Below, one piece after another: positions 1-6,751 of a DNA stretch of 14,814 nt (position 1 is its first letter; every line of letters starts with the position of its first letter). The notes under the pieces are model-generated. The model searched no databases. It was not told the DNA's origin and worked only from the letters and a program-made list of their open reading frames with translations. The position numbers were made by a program, and so were the translations under genes. This stretch comes from JBGPIK01 sp041484845 (GTDB lineage Bacteria > Desulfobacterota > Binatia > UBA9968). The stretch is from positions 1 to 14,814 of the forward strand of contig JBGPIK010000140.1 of the NCBI GenBank assembly GCA_041484845.1, in the 5' to 3' direction.

Positions 1-267
1 AGGAGTTAGCTCCTCGCCTGTGCGCAGTCCCTCAACCGTCTTAAGGTCGGACCCATCCGCCTGTACGGCGAGAAGCAGGCATGAGCGCACCGCTTCTCCA
101 TTCAGGAGAATGGTACAGGCGCCGCAGACTCCGTGTTCGCAGCCAAGATGCGTGCCGGTGAGGCCTATTTCGTGACGCAGGAAGTCCGCCAACGTTATTC
201 TGACTTCAACCAAGCGCTGGTGCCGCTTACCGTTAATTGTTAGATCGATGGCCCGTTTGGTATTCAT
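1..267 (-). CDS. Molybdenum hydroxylase small [2Fe-2S] subunit (CoxS/XdhC-like), 3' end outside window
   Basis: This is the iron-sulfur subunit of a xanthine dehydrogenase / CO dehydrogenase-type molybdenum hydroxylase. It passes electrons from the molybdopterin site to FAD. Read on the minus strand from ATG 267-265, the 89 visible residues hold the plant-ferredoxin-type cluster motif GCEHGVCGACT, with cysteines at about residues 43, 48, 51 and 63 (C-x4-C-x2-C-x11-C). The reading frame is open to the window edge. The C-terminal helical domain that carries the second cluster (family length about 150-170 residues) therefore lies outside. Its ATG overlaps the stop of the FAD-subunit gene as ATGA, so the two are very likely translationally coupled. 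The substrate cannot be told from this subunit. The family assignment is firm; the choice among CO, xanthine, aldehyde, nicotinate or 4-hydroxybenzoyl-CoA type enzymes is open. Confidence 0.93.
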   Translation of the reverse strand, partial: MNTKRAIDLTINGKRHQRLVEVRITLADFLRHEIGLTGTHLGCEHGVCGACTILLNGEAVRSCLLLAVQADGSDLKTVEGLRTGEELTP

Positions 268-1148
268 GCGTCGTTTGCCCCTCTCAATATTTGCAGAGCT
301 CTCTCAAGCGCTCTCCGAGTCAGTACTGCAGCAACTTCCTTACGGTACTCCGCTGAAGCATGAACATCAGAGTCGGGTTCTAAAAATTCTGAAGCAACTC
401 TGGCGGCTTCCGCTAGAGTTCGACTGTCGAGATGCGTTCCTTTTAAGACCGCTTCAGCCCTCTCGATTCTTACCGGCGTCGCGCTGACTCCGAACAAAGC
501 AATACGGGCGTCCTGACAGGCGTTGTGCCCATCCGCGGAGAGCAGAGTCGCGACCCCGGCTACGGCAAAATCTCCCACGCGACGCGAGATTTCTTGAATT
601 GCCCAGCCGCAGCGCGGGTACCACGGAGGGAAGCGAATCTCGGTCAGAAGCTCCGCGGGCTCAATTGCCGTGGTCATATAGCTCTGGAAAAAATTTTTGG
701 CTTGAACCACGCGCTCACCGTTAAGATGGCGAAGAACGAATTCGACGTTTAGAAGAACGGCTACAGCAGGAAGTTCCGCAGCTGGGTCTGCGTGGATCAG
801 ACTGCCGCCGATGGTGCCCCTGTTCCTGATTTGAAAATGGCCGATCAAACGTATCGCTTCGACGAGCAGTGGATTTTGCTCTTGGGCAAGAGCTGAACGT
901 TCCATCCGACGCTGCCGGGTTAAGCTGCCTACGGCAAGACCTCCGCCGCGATCAGGGTTGATATAGGCGAGTTCAGAAAGCCGATTAATATCGATAATGA
1001 CCTTAGGCCTGACTAAGCGAAGGTTCATCAGCGGCATCAGGCTCTGGCCTCCGGCCAAAATTTTCGCCTCATTCCCGTACTGGTCAAGCAAGCCCAATGC
1101 TTGGTTGAGATTGCGTGGATCGAAGAATTCGAAAGATGCCGGTTTCAT
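264..1148 (-). CDS. Molybdenum hydroxylase FAD-binding (medium) subunit, CoxM-like
   Basis: The medium subunit of a molybdenum hydroxylase binds FAD and hands electrons to the final acceptor. The N-terminal half has the two FAD-contact motifs of the family: AGGQSLMPLMNLR at about residues 32-44 and TIGGSLIHADPAAELP at about 112-127. It is followed by the C-terminal CO-dehydrogenase flavoprotein domain. The length from ATG 1148 (294 residues) matches the usual 280-300. A TTG 18 bases further upstream would add six residues. I prefer ATG 1148 because the protein then begins MKPASFEFF, as relatives do, with AAGG about 9 bases upstream. It overlaps the [2Fe-2S] gene by four bases, and the solute-binding gene lies upstream on the same strand. 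The large molybdopterin subunit is not in the window, so the substrate is unknown. Confidence 0.93.
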   Translation of the reverse strand: MKPASFEFFDPRNLNQALGLLDQYGNEAKILAGGQSLMPLMNLRLVRPKVIIDINRLSELAYINPDRGGGLAVGSLTRQRRMERSALAQEQNPLLVEAIRLIGHFQIRNRGTIGGSLIHADPAAELPAVAVLLNVEFVLRHLNGERVVQAKNFFQSYMTTAIEPAELLTEIRFPPWYPRCGWAIQEISRRVGDFAVAGVATLLSADGHNACQDARIALFGVSATPVRIERAEAVLKGTHLDSRTLAEAARVASEFLEPDSDVHASAEYRKEVAAVLTRRALERALQILRGANDA

Positions 1149-1207
1149 CGAGCTAAGCCTTAGCAAGTCTCTTTAAGGGCCCGTCAAAGAATAACCTTTA
1201 CACACGT

Positions 1208-1266
1208 GTCATTCTGAGCGAAGCGAAGAATCTGGCTGCGAGACCCTTCGCTTCGCTCAGGGTGAC
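1208..1266. repeat. Dispersed hairpin repeat (GAGCGAAGCGAAG family)
   Basis: The left arm (1208-1228) and the right arm (1246-1266) are inverted copies matching at 19 of 21 positions, around a 17-base loop. Both arms carry the core CTGAGCGAAGCGAAG. The element sits in the 224-bp gap between the solute-binding gene and the FAD-subunit gene. The same kind of core recurs at 4583-4601 and 4641-4659, so it looks like a dispersed intergenic (REP-like) family. A transcript would fold into a strong hairpin that could limit read-through between the two genes. There is no long T-run, so I do not call it a canonical terminator. Confidence 0.75.
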
Positions 1267-1372
1267 AATACATGACAGAGCATTGGTAAGCCGGCTTGTA
1301 AGTCTATTTCCTTACGGTCCTTAAGCGAGTCCGAGAGGGTTTCGTGGCGATGCGCCTGACGCCGGACGTGAA

Positions 1373-2356
1373 TCATCTCCTGTTTAGCTCCGCATCAGCT
1401 TTTTTGGCCAGGCTCCAGTCGGCAATCCTCGAAAGTGGAACGTCTCCCTTGTTCTCGCGTGTCTCAAGAGTCATGCGGATCACATTTTCCATCAATTGAT
1501 CCGAGGCGATACCCGTGCGATTGAAGAGCCCGACGATATCGTGGTAGATGCCTTCTCGAACATCCGGTTCTCTTATCCCCCATTCGTTCTCCATGAGATT
1601 TAAGATCTCCGTTTTTCGATCATGGATGTAGTCGATACTTTTCAAGACGGCCTTGATGATTTTGACGACTTCTCCGGGAGCTTCTCTTATTTTTTCAACA
1701 TGAACCGCGATTCCCCCCAAAGGGATTCTCGTTACATCATTGAAAGAAAGTAACTCATTAAAGCCTCGTTTTCGCCCGATCGTGTTGAAAGGGGGTACCA
1801 GCATCGCGCCTTGAATGGCGCCGCTTTCCAGAGCTGCGTAACGCCTGGAGCTACCCCCGACTTGTACAAACGTAACGTCCTTCTCCGGATTCATTCCATA
1901 TTTTTTTAGGATCATAACCGCTTCGCTGTGCGGAGTGCCACCGAAGCTGCTGATGCCGATGATTTTTCCCCTCAGGTCTTCTACCCTCTTAATCTTCTGG
2001 CTGGTTACCAGCACATGATCGGAACCATCCATCGCCGCCATCACAATACGCAAGGGGAGTCCGGCAAGGGCAGCCCCCACGAAATTGGAGAAGGTCCCGC
2101 CATAGTCGACATTTCGGCTAAGTACTCCTTGAACCACCACCTGGTTCTGCATGACAACGACGACCGTGTTCAATCCTTCACTCTTGAAAAATCCTTTCTC
2201 CTCGGCGATGACAAACGGCAGGGAAACGCTGCCGACTCTGCTTGTGAGTCCCAGTGTGGTCCTTTTGGGTTCGGCGGCAAAAGCCAAGGAGGCGACGATA
2301 AGCAGAAGAGGAAGAGGCAGATATACCGAGAACATTATTCTTATTCTTATTCTCAT
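1373..2356 (-). CDS. ABC transporter solute-binding protein, NMT1/THI5-like (SsuA/TauA fold)
   Basis: This is a periplasmic substrate-binding protein of the NMT1/THI5/SsuA superfamily, which delivers small organic acids, sulfonates or pyrimidine-like compounds to an ABC importer. From ATG 2356 it is 327 residues. There is a short basic start (MRIRIRI), a hydrophobic segment, and a likely signal-peptidase site after SLAFA. The mature domain opens with the family phrase LPFVIAEEKGFF. It continues with the hinge-like VEDLRGKIIGISSFGG and the EAVMILKKYGMNPEKDV region. The start is fixed by GGAGG five bases upstream. The frame stays open upstream to 2632, but that part looks non-coding. No permease or ATPase gene is adjacent, so it is an orphan binding protein. 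Lying just upstream of the molybdenum hydroxylase genes, it may import their substrate, which is inference. Confidence 0.9.
   Translation of the reverse strand: MRIRIRIMFSVYLPLPLLLIVASLAFAAEPKRTTLGLTSRVGSVSLPFVIAEEKGFFKSEGLNTVVVVMQNQVVVQGVLSRNVDYGGTFSNFVGAALAGLPLRIVMAAMDGSDHVLVTSQKIKRVEDLRGKIIGISSFGGTPHSEAVMILKKYGMNPEKDVTFVQVGGSSRRYAALESGAIQGAMLVPPFNTIGRKRGFNELLSFNDVTRIPLGGIAVHVEKIREAPGEVVKIIKAVLKSIDYIHDRKTEILNLMENEWGIREPDVREGIYHDIVGLFNRTGIASDQLMENVIRMTLETRENKGDVPLSRIADWSLAKKADAELNRR
2336..2353 (-). repeat. Three tandem AGAATA hexamers directly after a start codon
   Basis: On the minus strand the solute-binding gene reads ATG, then three exact copies of AGAATA, then another ATG. The copies encode Arg-Ile three times, the basic n-region of the signal peptide. 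Gain or loss of a unit keeps the frame and only changes the charge of the n-region. Confidence 0.8.
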
Positions 2357-2361
2357 TGATG

Positions 2362-2366
2362 CCTCC
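2362..2366 (-). promoter_or_regulatory. Ribosome binding site of the solute-binding protein gene
   Basis: GGAGG lies five bases before ATG 2356 on the minus strand. It decides for this start over the in-frame ATG at 2368 and the longer open frame beginning at 2632. The choice is confirmed by the signal peptide, which then falls at the N-terminus. Confidence 0.8.
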
Positions 2367-2404
2367 ATTTGTTTTGCGGTGGAGAGCGCCTCCCTAGACC
2401 GGGA

Positions 2405-2419
2405 GCGTTCGTCGAACGC
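2405..2419. promoter_or_regulatory. Perfect 15-base palindrome upstream of the solute-binding gene (possible operator)
   Basis: GCGTTCG-T-CGAACGC is a perfect seven-base inverted repeat around a single base. It lies about 50 bases upstream of the solute-binding start codon, a position compatible with a repressor or activator site. No regulator gene is in the window and no clear promoter was found beside it, so the role is a guess. Confidence 0.3.
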
Positions 2420-2645
2420 CGCTTGATTAGCAGTATCCTGTGCGTGACGACAACCGCGCGCCGCGCCTCGTTGAAAACATAGATGTGGGCAAAAAATCCC
2501 GCCCCGGATCCATTTCCCTATAGCATGCAGAAAGCATCCTTGCACGGAAATTATTGCCACGAACGCACGATTCAAACCTGTTTGACGCCGGTGCGCTAAA
2601 ACTTCCGGCGCTTCCCGGTGGTTTGACATCATCGCGCCTTATCAG

Positions 2646-2851
2646 CTAGTGTCCTGTGCTTGAAGTTCGTTTAAAAAGTTCAAAAAATGGCCGCTGCTCA
2701 AGTGGAACTCAAATCCCCCTTTGTCCCCCTTTTTTAAAGGGGGATTCTTCTCCGTGGGATCCTAACCCCTCTTTGGAAAAGAGGGGAAGGGGAGATTTTC
2801 GGACGCCATGACGACGGATTTAGACCACGAACTTTGGTTCCAGGACACTAG
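2646..2851. mobile_element. MITE-like element with 25-bp imperfect terminal inverted repeats
   Basis: The left end (2646-2670) reads CTAGTGTCCTG, six unrelated bases, then AAGTTCGT. The right end (2827-2851) read on the other strand gives CTAGTGTCCTG, six different bases, then AAGTTCGT. The arms agree at 19 of 25 positions, in exactly the same two blocks. The element is 206 bp, has no coding capacity, and is bounded by TA at each end (inside CTAG). This is what a non-autonomous element of a TA-targeting (IS630/mariner-like) transposon would leave. It fills much of the 611-bp gap between the divergent solute-binding and UbiD genes. The rest of that gap (2357-2645 and 2852-2967) holds only the 2405-2419 palindrome and no gene that I can support. 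Confidence 0.65.
2711..2799. repeat. Nested C/G-run double hairpin inside the MITE-like element
   Basis: Two adjacent hairpins share AAATCNCCCC-type outer ends. The first contains AATCCCCCTTT (2712-2722) paired with AAAGGGGGATT (2736-2746), and also a tighter stem CCCCCTTT/AAAGGGGG (2725-2743). The second is CCCCTCTTT (2766-2774) paired with AAAGAGGGG (2778-2786). The block resembles a separate short palindromic repeat inserted in, or carried by, the larger element. It could also act as a transcription block between the divergent genes. Confidence 0.7.
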
Positions 2852-2967
2852 TGTCTGCTCGAAAAATGGTACGCTGATTTGTCGTGTTCGCTCCAGTATA
2901 AAGAGACAGCAGAAAAAATTCCTGCCGGATGGAAAATGCGCCTCCTGCTTCCCCCAGCGAGTCAAAA

Positions 2968-4497
2968 ATGGACATGAACAAATTTCGGCTGAGGTCGTTC
3001 GTCAATCGGCTCATCGATTTGGGGGAAGTCGAGATTCACGATGAACCGGTTCCTCTCTCAGAACTCAGCCGGATTATCGAAGCGTCTCACAAAGCCACGC
3101 TTTTCCGTAAGGCCGGTCCGGAGCAGGTCGAAGTGGTCGCCGCCGTGTGTGGCGCTCGCTCGCGGCTAGCCGCAGCGTTCGGTTTGGATTATCGGGATAT
3201 AGCCCATGAGTACATGCGGCGAATGGCGAAGCTGCAGCCCACGGTGGAAGTGCCGTCAGGCGAAGCCCCGGTGCATGAGATTGTGCTCACGGGAGACGAG
3301 GCGGACTTGACCTTGCTACCTTTCCACGTTCAACATGAGTTCGACGGCGGAACCTATATTTCCTCCGCGATTGACTATACCCTGGATCCGCAAACGGGCA
3401 GATCCAACGTCGGTTGCCGACGTCTCATGTTGCGCGGCCGCCATGAAATGCGCGCCAACCTTACCAACAATTCGGATCTCAAGAAGATCTACCTGAAATG
3501 TCTGGAACGTGGAGAGCGGCTCAATGTCAACTTTGTGATCGGCTCCCATCCCGTCGATTTTCTGGCCGCGACCTTGCGATTTCCTGGCGACGAGATTGGC
3601 CTCGTTGCTACCCTAAGAGGCGAACCGTTAGCCGTAGTCCGCGGCGTTACCAATGACATTGTGGTCCCGGCGGATGCCGAAATGGTCATCGAGGGTTATT
3701 TCGATGAACTGGGTTACCGTGAATTCGAGGGACCCTACGGCGAGGGTTACGGCTATTACGGTCCGATGCACAGAGACCCCGTGTTTCATGTCACTGCGAT
3801 CACCAAGCGTAAGGACTCTCTGTTCCAGTCCTTGCTGCACAGCGGCCAGGATCTCAGCCGAGCCGATTCGCCAAACACGGGAGCGCTTAATGCCGAAGTC
3901 TCGGCATGGAACGCCCTAAGGGCCGCGGGGATCGAGCCCGTATCGGTTTGCGTGCCGACGAGCACCGGGCGTCAACAGCATGTGCGTGTGGCGATAACCC
4001 AGAAAGTCCCGGGGCAAGCGCGGCAAGTCATCGCCGCATTATTCGCTGTCGTGCGCTTCAAACACATTGTCGTGGTCGACGACGACGTCGATGTATTTTC
4101 CGACGAGCAAGTGGAATGGGCGATGGCCTCTCGTTTCCGTGCCGATAGAGACATCGTGACGCAGGGCGGGTTTCCGCCTCACTACATGGACCCTACCATG
4201 GAGGAGGGGGATGTCATGACCAAAGTCGGCTTCGACATGACTGTTCCATTCGACCGGCCGAACCGCATCGATTATTGGGTCGCCCAAGCGCCGCGGTTCG
4301 CAAGGCCGGCGCGCTTCCGCACGGTCCGCGAGGCTCTGGCATCGGAGCCGATGTACTTTGCCCATCTCATGGAGGCCGTTGGCAGCACCGATGGTCGAGA
4401 GGTTGCGCTCGGTCTCGACGCGTTGCGCCATGAGGGCATCCTGACGCGTCTCGATAATGGAGAGTGGGCTCTCAAGGCCGATGGGAGCAAAAGCTAG
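2968..4497 (+). CDS. UbiD-family prenylated-FMN-dependent decarboxylase
   Basis: UbiD-family enzymes reversibly (de)carboxylate aromatic or alpha,beta-unsaturated acids using prenyl-FMN made by UbiX. From ATG 2968 the protein is 509 residues, typical of the family. Residues matching the conserved metal/cofactor and catalytic positions can be seen: Asn147 and Arg151 in SNVGCRR, His159 in RHEMRAN, Glu242 in EMVIEGYFD, and the catalytic-loop Glu254 and Glu259 in EFEGPYGEGYGYY. The C-terminal block RADRDIVTQGG is also typical. An ATG at 2929 would add 13 residues. I prefer 2968 (or 2974) because relatives begin about six residues before the FRLRSFVNRL-like helix. No start has a good Shine-Dalgarno. 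It is divergent from the solute-binding and molybdenum hydroxylase genes, which suggests one aromatic or heteroaromatic catabolic locus. No UbiX is present in the window, and the substrate is unknown. Confidence 0.93.
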   Translation: MDMNKFRLRSFVNRLIDLGEVEIHDEPVPLSELSRIIEASHKATLFRKAGPEQVEVVAAVCGARSRLAAAFGLDYRDIAHEYMRRMAKLQPTVEVPSGEAPVHEIVLTGDEADLTLLPFHVQHEFDGGTYISSAIDYTLDPQTGRSNVGCRRLMLRGRHEMRANLTNNSDLKKIYLKCLERGERLNVNFVIGSHPVDFLAATLRFPGDEIGLVATLRGEPLAVVRGVTNDIVVPADAEMVIEGYFDELGYREFEGPYGEGYGYYGPMHRDPVFHVTAITKRKDSLFQSLLHSGQDLSRADSPNTGALNAEVSAWNALRAAGIEPVSVCVPTSTGRQQHVRVAITQKVPGQARQVIAALFAVVRFKHIVVVDDDVDVFSDEQVEWAMASRFRADRDIVTQGGFPPHYMDPTMEEGDVMTKVGFDMTVPFDRPNRIDYWVAQAPRFARPARFRTVREALASEPMYFAHLMEAVGSTDGREVALGLDALRHEGILTRLDNGEWALKADGSKS

Positions 4498-4582
4498 CAG
4501 GCTGCTGAAAAATACTGATATGCTTCGTTGCGCGAAATCGCCTCGCTTCAACGTAAATGACCGATGGGTATCGCGGAGTTTA

Positions 4583-4601
4583 TCCTGAGCAGAGCCGAAG
4601 G
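4583..4601. repeat. Dispersed repeat core, copy 1 (TCCTGAGC family)
   Basis: TCCTGAGCAGAGCCGAAGG matches the copy at 4641-4659 at 17 of 19 positions in direct orientation, 58 bases apart, inside the 4498-4706 element. It is related to the arms of the 1208-1266 hairpin. Confidence 0.65.
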
Positions 4602-4640
4602 GCTCCACCCATCCTACACTGGTTGGCTATAGAAAGCCTG

Positions 4641-4659
4641 TCCTGAGCGGAGTCGAAGG
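4641..4659. repeat. Dispersed repeat core, copy 2 (TCCTGAGC family)
   Basis: TCCTGAGCGGAGTCGAAGG is the second direct copy. Its core CTGAGCG..G.CGAAG resembles CTGAGCGAAGCGAAG at 1214-1228, tying the two intergenic sites to one repeat family. Confidence 0.65.
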
Positions 4660-4792
4660 ATCGATTTTTCGCGCGCCTCGCCTCTGAGATCTTTTTGAGC
4701 AGCCTGAAAAACTCGAGCATGGAAACAGGTCGAATTTCTTGCACTCAGCGATAGGACGCGGTTCTCGTTTCGGTGAGGCGACTCGGGTTCGA

Positions 4793-6625
4793 TCAATCGT
4801 CGTCATGGCGCCTGCGGGGACGATCGGACTGCTTGAGAATTTTTTTCCGTAAACGAATGGATTCCGGCGTGACCTCGACCAACTCGTCGTCGGCAATCCA
4901 TTCGATGCCTTCTTCCAATCCCATCCCGCGATGCGGCGAAATGATGATGTTCTCGTCGCGACCGGCCGCGCGAATATTGGTTAACTTCTTTTCACGGCAA
5001 ATGTTGACGTTGAGGTCATTGTCACGAGAATACTCTCCGACGACCCTGCCCTCGTAGACCTTGGTGCCGGGAGCGACGAAAAGAACGCCGCGCTCCTGGA
5101 GATGAAAGACGGCATAGGGAGTCGTTACCCCCTCGCGGTCGGCGACCATCGCGCCATTGGTCCGGGCTTGAATCGCGCCATGCCAGGGCGCCCAACCGTC
5201 GAACAGCGCGTTCATAATGCCGGTGCCGCGCGTGTCGGTGAGAAAGCGCGAGCGAAAACCGATCAATCCGCGCGATGGCACAGAAAACTCCAAACGCACA
5301 CGGCTTGATCCGGCATGCGTCATCTTGGTCATTTTACCTTTGCGCATGGCCAGCAGTTGAGAGACGACGCCAATAAAATCTTCGGGGATATCGATGACGA
5401 GCAATTCCATGGGTTCGTTAGTCGCGCCGTTGATCTCGCGTGTAATGACGGTCGGCTTGGAAACCTGAAGCTCATAACCTTCGCGCCGCATCGTCTCTAT
5501 GACGATGGCCAGGGCGAATTCACCGCGGCCGGTTACCCGGAAAGCGTCGGGTTGATCGGTTTCCTCGACGTGCAGGCTGACGTTCCGGCGTTGCTCGTAA
5601 AAAACCCGTTCGCGGAGCTTACGGGAAGTGACGAACTCTCCCTCCCGCCCTGACCACGGAGAATTGTTGGCGCTAAAAATCATGGCGATGGTCGGTTCAT
5701 CAATACGCAGCGGCGGCAATGGCTGTGGATTTTCGCGATCGGCAATCGTATCGCCGATGCCGATATCTTCTATTCCGGCGATTGAGACAATATCGCCGGC
5801 CTCGGCTTGCGCCAATTCGATCCGTTTCAATCCCTGCCACCCGTAGACTTGGGTGACTTTGACGACTTCTCTTTTACCGTCGATGCGGCAAAGCATGTAG
5901 GGTCCTGGAGTCAATGTGCCGTTTTTGACCCTTCCGACGGCAAGACGCCCGACGTAGTCGTTATAATCCAAGTTGTTGGCCTGAAACTGTGTGGTTGTTG
6001 CCGGATCGACCGTTGGGCCGGGCAAAGCCTGCACAATTAATTCGAACAAGGCTTTGAGATTCTCTCCCGGTTGTTTTAAATCCCGCGTCGCAGTGCCCGC
6101 GCGGGCATTGGTGTAGACTACCGGAAACTCCAATTGGTCTTCAGTGGCATCGAGGTCAATAAAAAGATCATAAATCTCATCCAGAACTTCAGCGACGCGG
6201 GCGTCGGGACGGTCGATCTTGTTAATGCAGACAACGGGTGGAAGTTGGGCCTCCAGCGCCTTTTTCAGGACGAAACGGGTTTGGGGTAATGGCCCCTCCG
6301 AAGCGTCGACGAGCAGCATCACGCCATCGACCATAGCGAGCGTGCGCTCCACTTCGCCGCCGAAATCAGCGTGGCCCGGGGTATCGACAATATTGATCTT
6401 GACGTTGCCATAATAGATCGTGGTGTTTTTCGCCATGATCGTGATGCCCCGCTCACGCTCGAGATCCATCGAGTCCATCACTCGTTCGACGACGTGCTCA
6501 TGGGCGCGGAAAATGCCGCTCTGGTGCAACATACCGTCGAGTAAAGTTGTTTTGCCGTGATCGACGTGAGCGATGATCGCAATGTTGCGAATGTCGTCAC
6601 GACGGCTTGTCGTAGCGTGAATCAT
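4793..6625 (-). CDS. typA: Ribosome-associated translational GTPase TypA/BipA
   Basis: TypA/BipA is an EF-G-like GTPase that binds the 70S ribosome and supports 50S assembly and stress or low-temperature growth. From ATG 6625 it is 610 residues, the normal length. The G-domain motifs are AHVDHGKT (19-26), the switch-I block DLERERGIT (54-62), DTPGH (81-85) and NKID (135-138). They are followed by the EF-Tu domain II, the EF-G-like domain V (REGYELQVSKPTVI) and the TypA-specific C-terminal domain (DTRGTGIMN, GMGLEEGIEWI, VEVTPESIRLRKK). The tail is basic then acidic. The guanine-contact G5 loop reads TNARAG where E. coli has SALNG, an unusual variant. An in-frame GTG at 6709 is rejected because homologues begin near residue 1 here and because the promoter overlaps that region. 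There is no Shine-Dalgarno, consistent with a leaderless mRNA. Confidence 0.97.
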   Translation of the reverse strand: MIHATTSRRDDIRNIAIIAHVDHGKTTLLDGMLHQSGIFRAHEHVVERVMDSMDLERERGITIMAKNTTIYYGNVKINIVDTPGHADFGGEVERTLAMVDGVMLLVDASEGPLPQTRFVLKKALEAQLPPVVCINKIDRPDARVAEVLDEIYDLFIDLDATEDQLEFPVVYTNARAGTATRDLKQPGENLKALFELIVQALPGPTVDPATTTQFQANNLDYNDYVGRLAVGRVKNGTLTPGPYMLCRIDGKREVVKVTQVYGWQGLKRIELAQAEAGDIVSIAGIEDIGIGDTIADRENPQPLPPLRIDEPTIAMIFSANNSPWSGREGEFVTSRKLRERVFYEQRRNVSLHVEETDQPDAFRVTGRGEFALAIVIETMRREGYELQVSKPTVITREINGATNEPMELLVIDIPEDFIGVVSQLLAMRKGKMTKMTHAGSSRVRLEFSVPSRGLIGFRSRFLTDTRGTGIMNALFDGWAPWHGAIQARTNGAMVADREGVTTPYAVFHLQERGVLFVAPGTKVYEGRVVGEYSRDNDLNVNICREKKLTNIRAAGRDENIIISPHRGMGLEEGIEWIADDELVEVTPESIRLRKKILKQSDRPRRRHDDD

Positions 6626-6631
6626 GTATCT

Positions 6632-6660
6632 GTTATTGGGGAGCGCCTCTCTATTGTCAA
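6632..6660 (-). promoter_or_regulatory. Sigma-70-type promoter of typA, predicted to give a leaderless mRNA
   Basis: On the minus strand a perfect -35 box TTGACA (6660-6655) is followed by exactly 17 bases and a -10 box AATAAC (6637-6632), which matches TATAAT at four of six positions. The hexamer ends seven positions before A of the ATG at 6625, so the usual start of transcription is the initiator codon itself. No Shine-Dalgarno precedes this ATG. Confidence 0.6.
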
Positions 6661-6751
6661 GGGAGCGCGGGTCCGTTGACCCCGACTCCGCTGCCTTGGC
6701 CGGGGCCACTTTCCGTCGTTTCCTTGCGAATGCGGACGCCCTGGAGTATTT

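Larger units (their letters stand above)
4498..4706. mobile_element. Second MITE-like inverted-repeat element, abutting the ubiD stop codon
   Basis: CAGGCTGCTGAAAAA (4498-4512) is the inverse of TTTTTGAGCAGCCTG (4692-4706), matching at 14 of 15 positions. Just inside the ends, GCGCGAAATCG on the left and CGATTTTTCGCGCG on the right also partly pair. The roughly 209-bp unit has no gene. The TAG stop of the UbiD gene is immediately adjacent and may even belong to the element end. It occupies most of the 295-bp gap between the convergent UbiD and typA genes, where its ends could also act as a bidirectional transcription barrier. The remainder, 4707-4792, shows nothing recognisable. Confidence 0.6.

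Noticed and set aside
2357..2632. N-terminal extension of the solute-binding protein frame
   Set aside because: The frame is open, but the translation is Arg/His/Cys-rich and unlike the family. A strong GGAGG and a signal peptide mark the start at 2356.
4039..4608. 189-codon open frame opposite the UbiD gene
   Set aside because: It is antisense to a well-supported gene with no recognisable domain, a common effect in GC-rich coding DNA.
4785..4794. T-arm-like GGGTTCGATC suggesting a tRNA
   Set aside because: No cloverleaf arms, anticodon stem or acceptor pairing can be formed around it, and it overlaps the typA end.
6626..6709. Extended typA start at GTG 6709
   Set aside because: TypA homologues begin close to ATG 6625, and the -35/-10 boxes lie inside the would-be extension.
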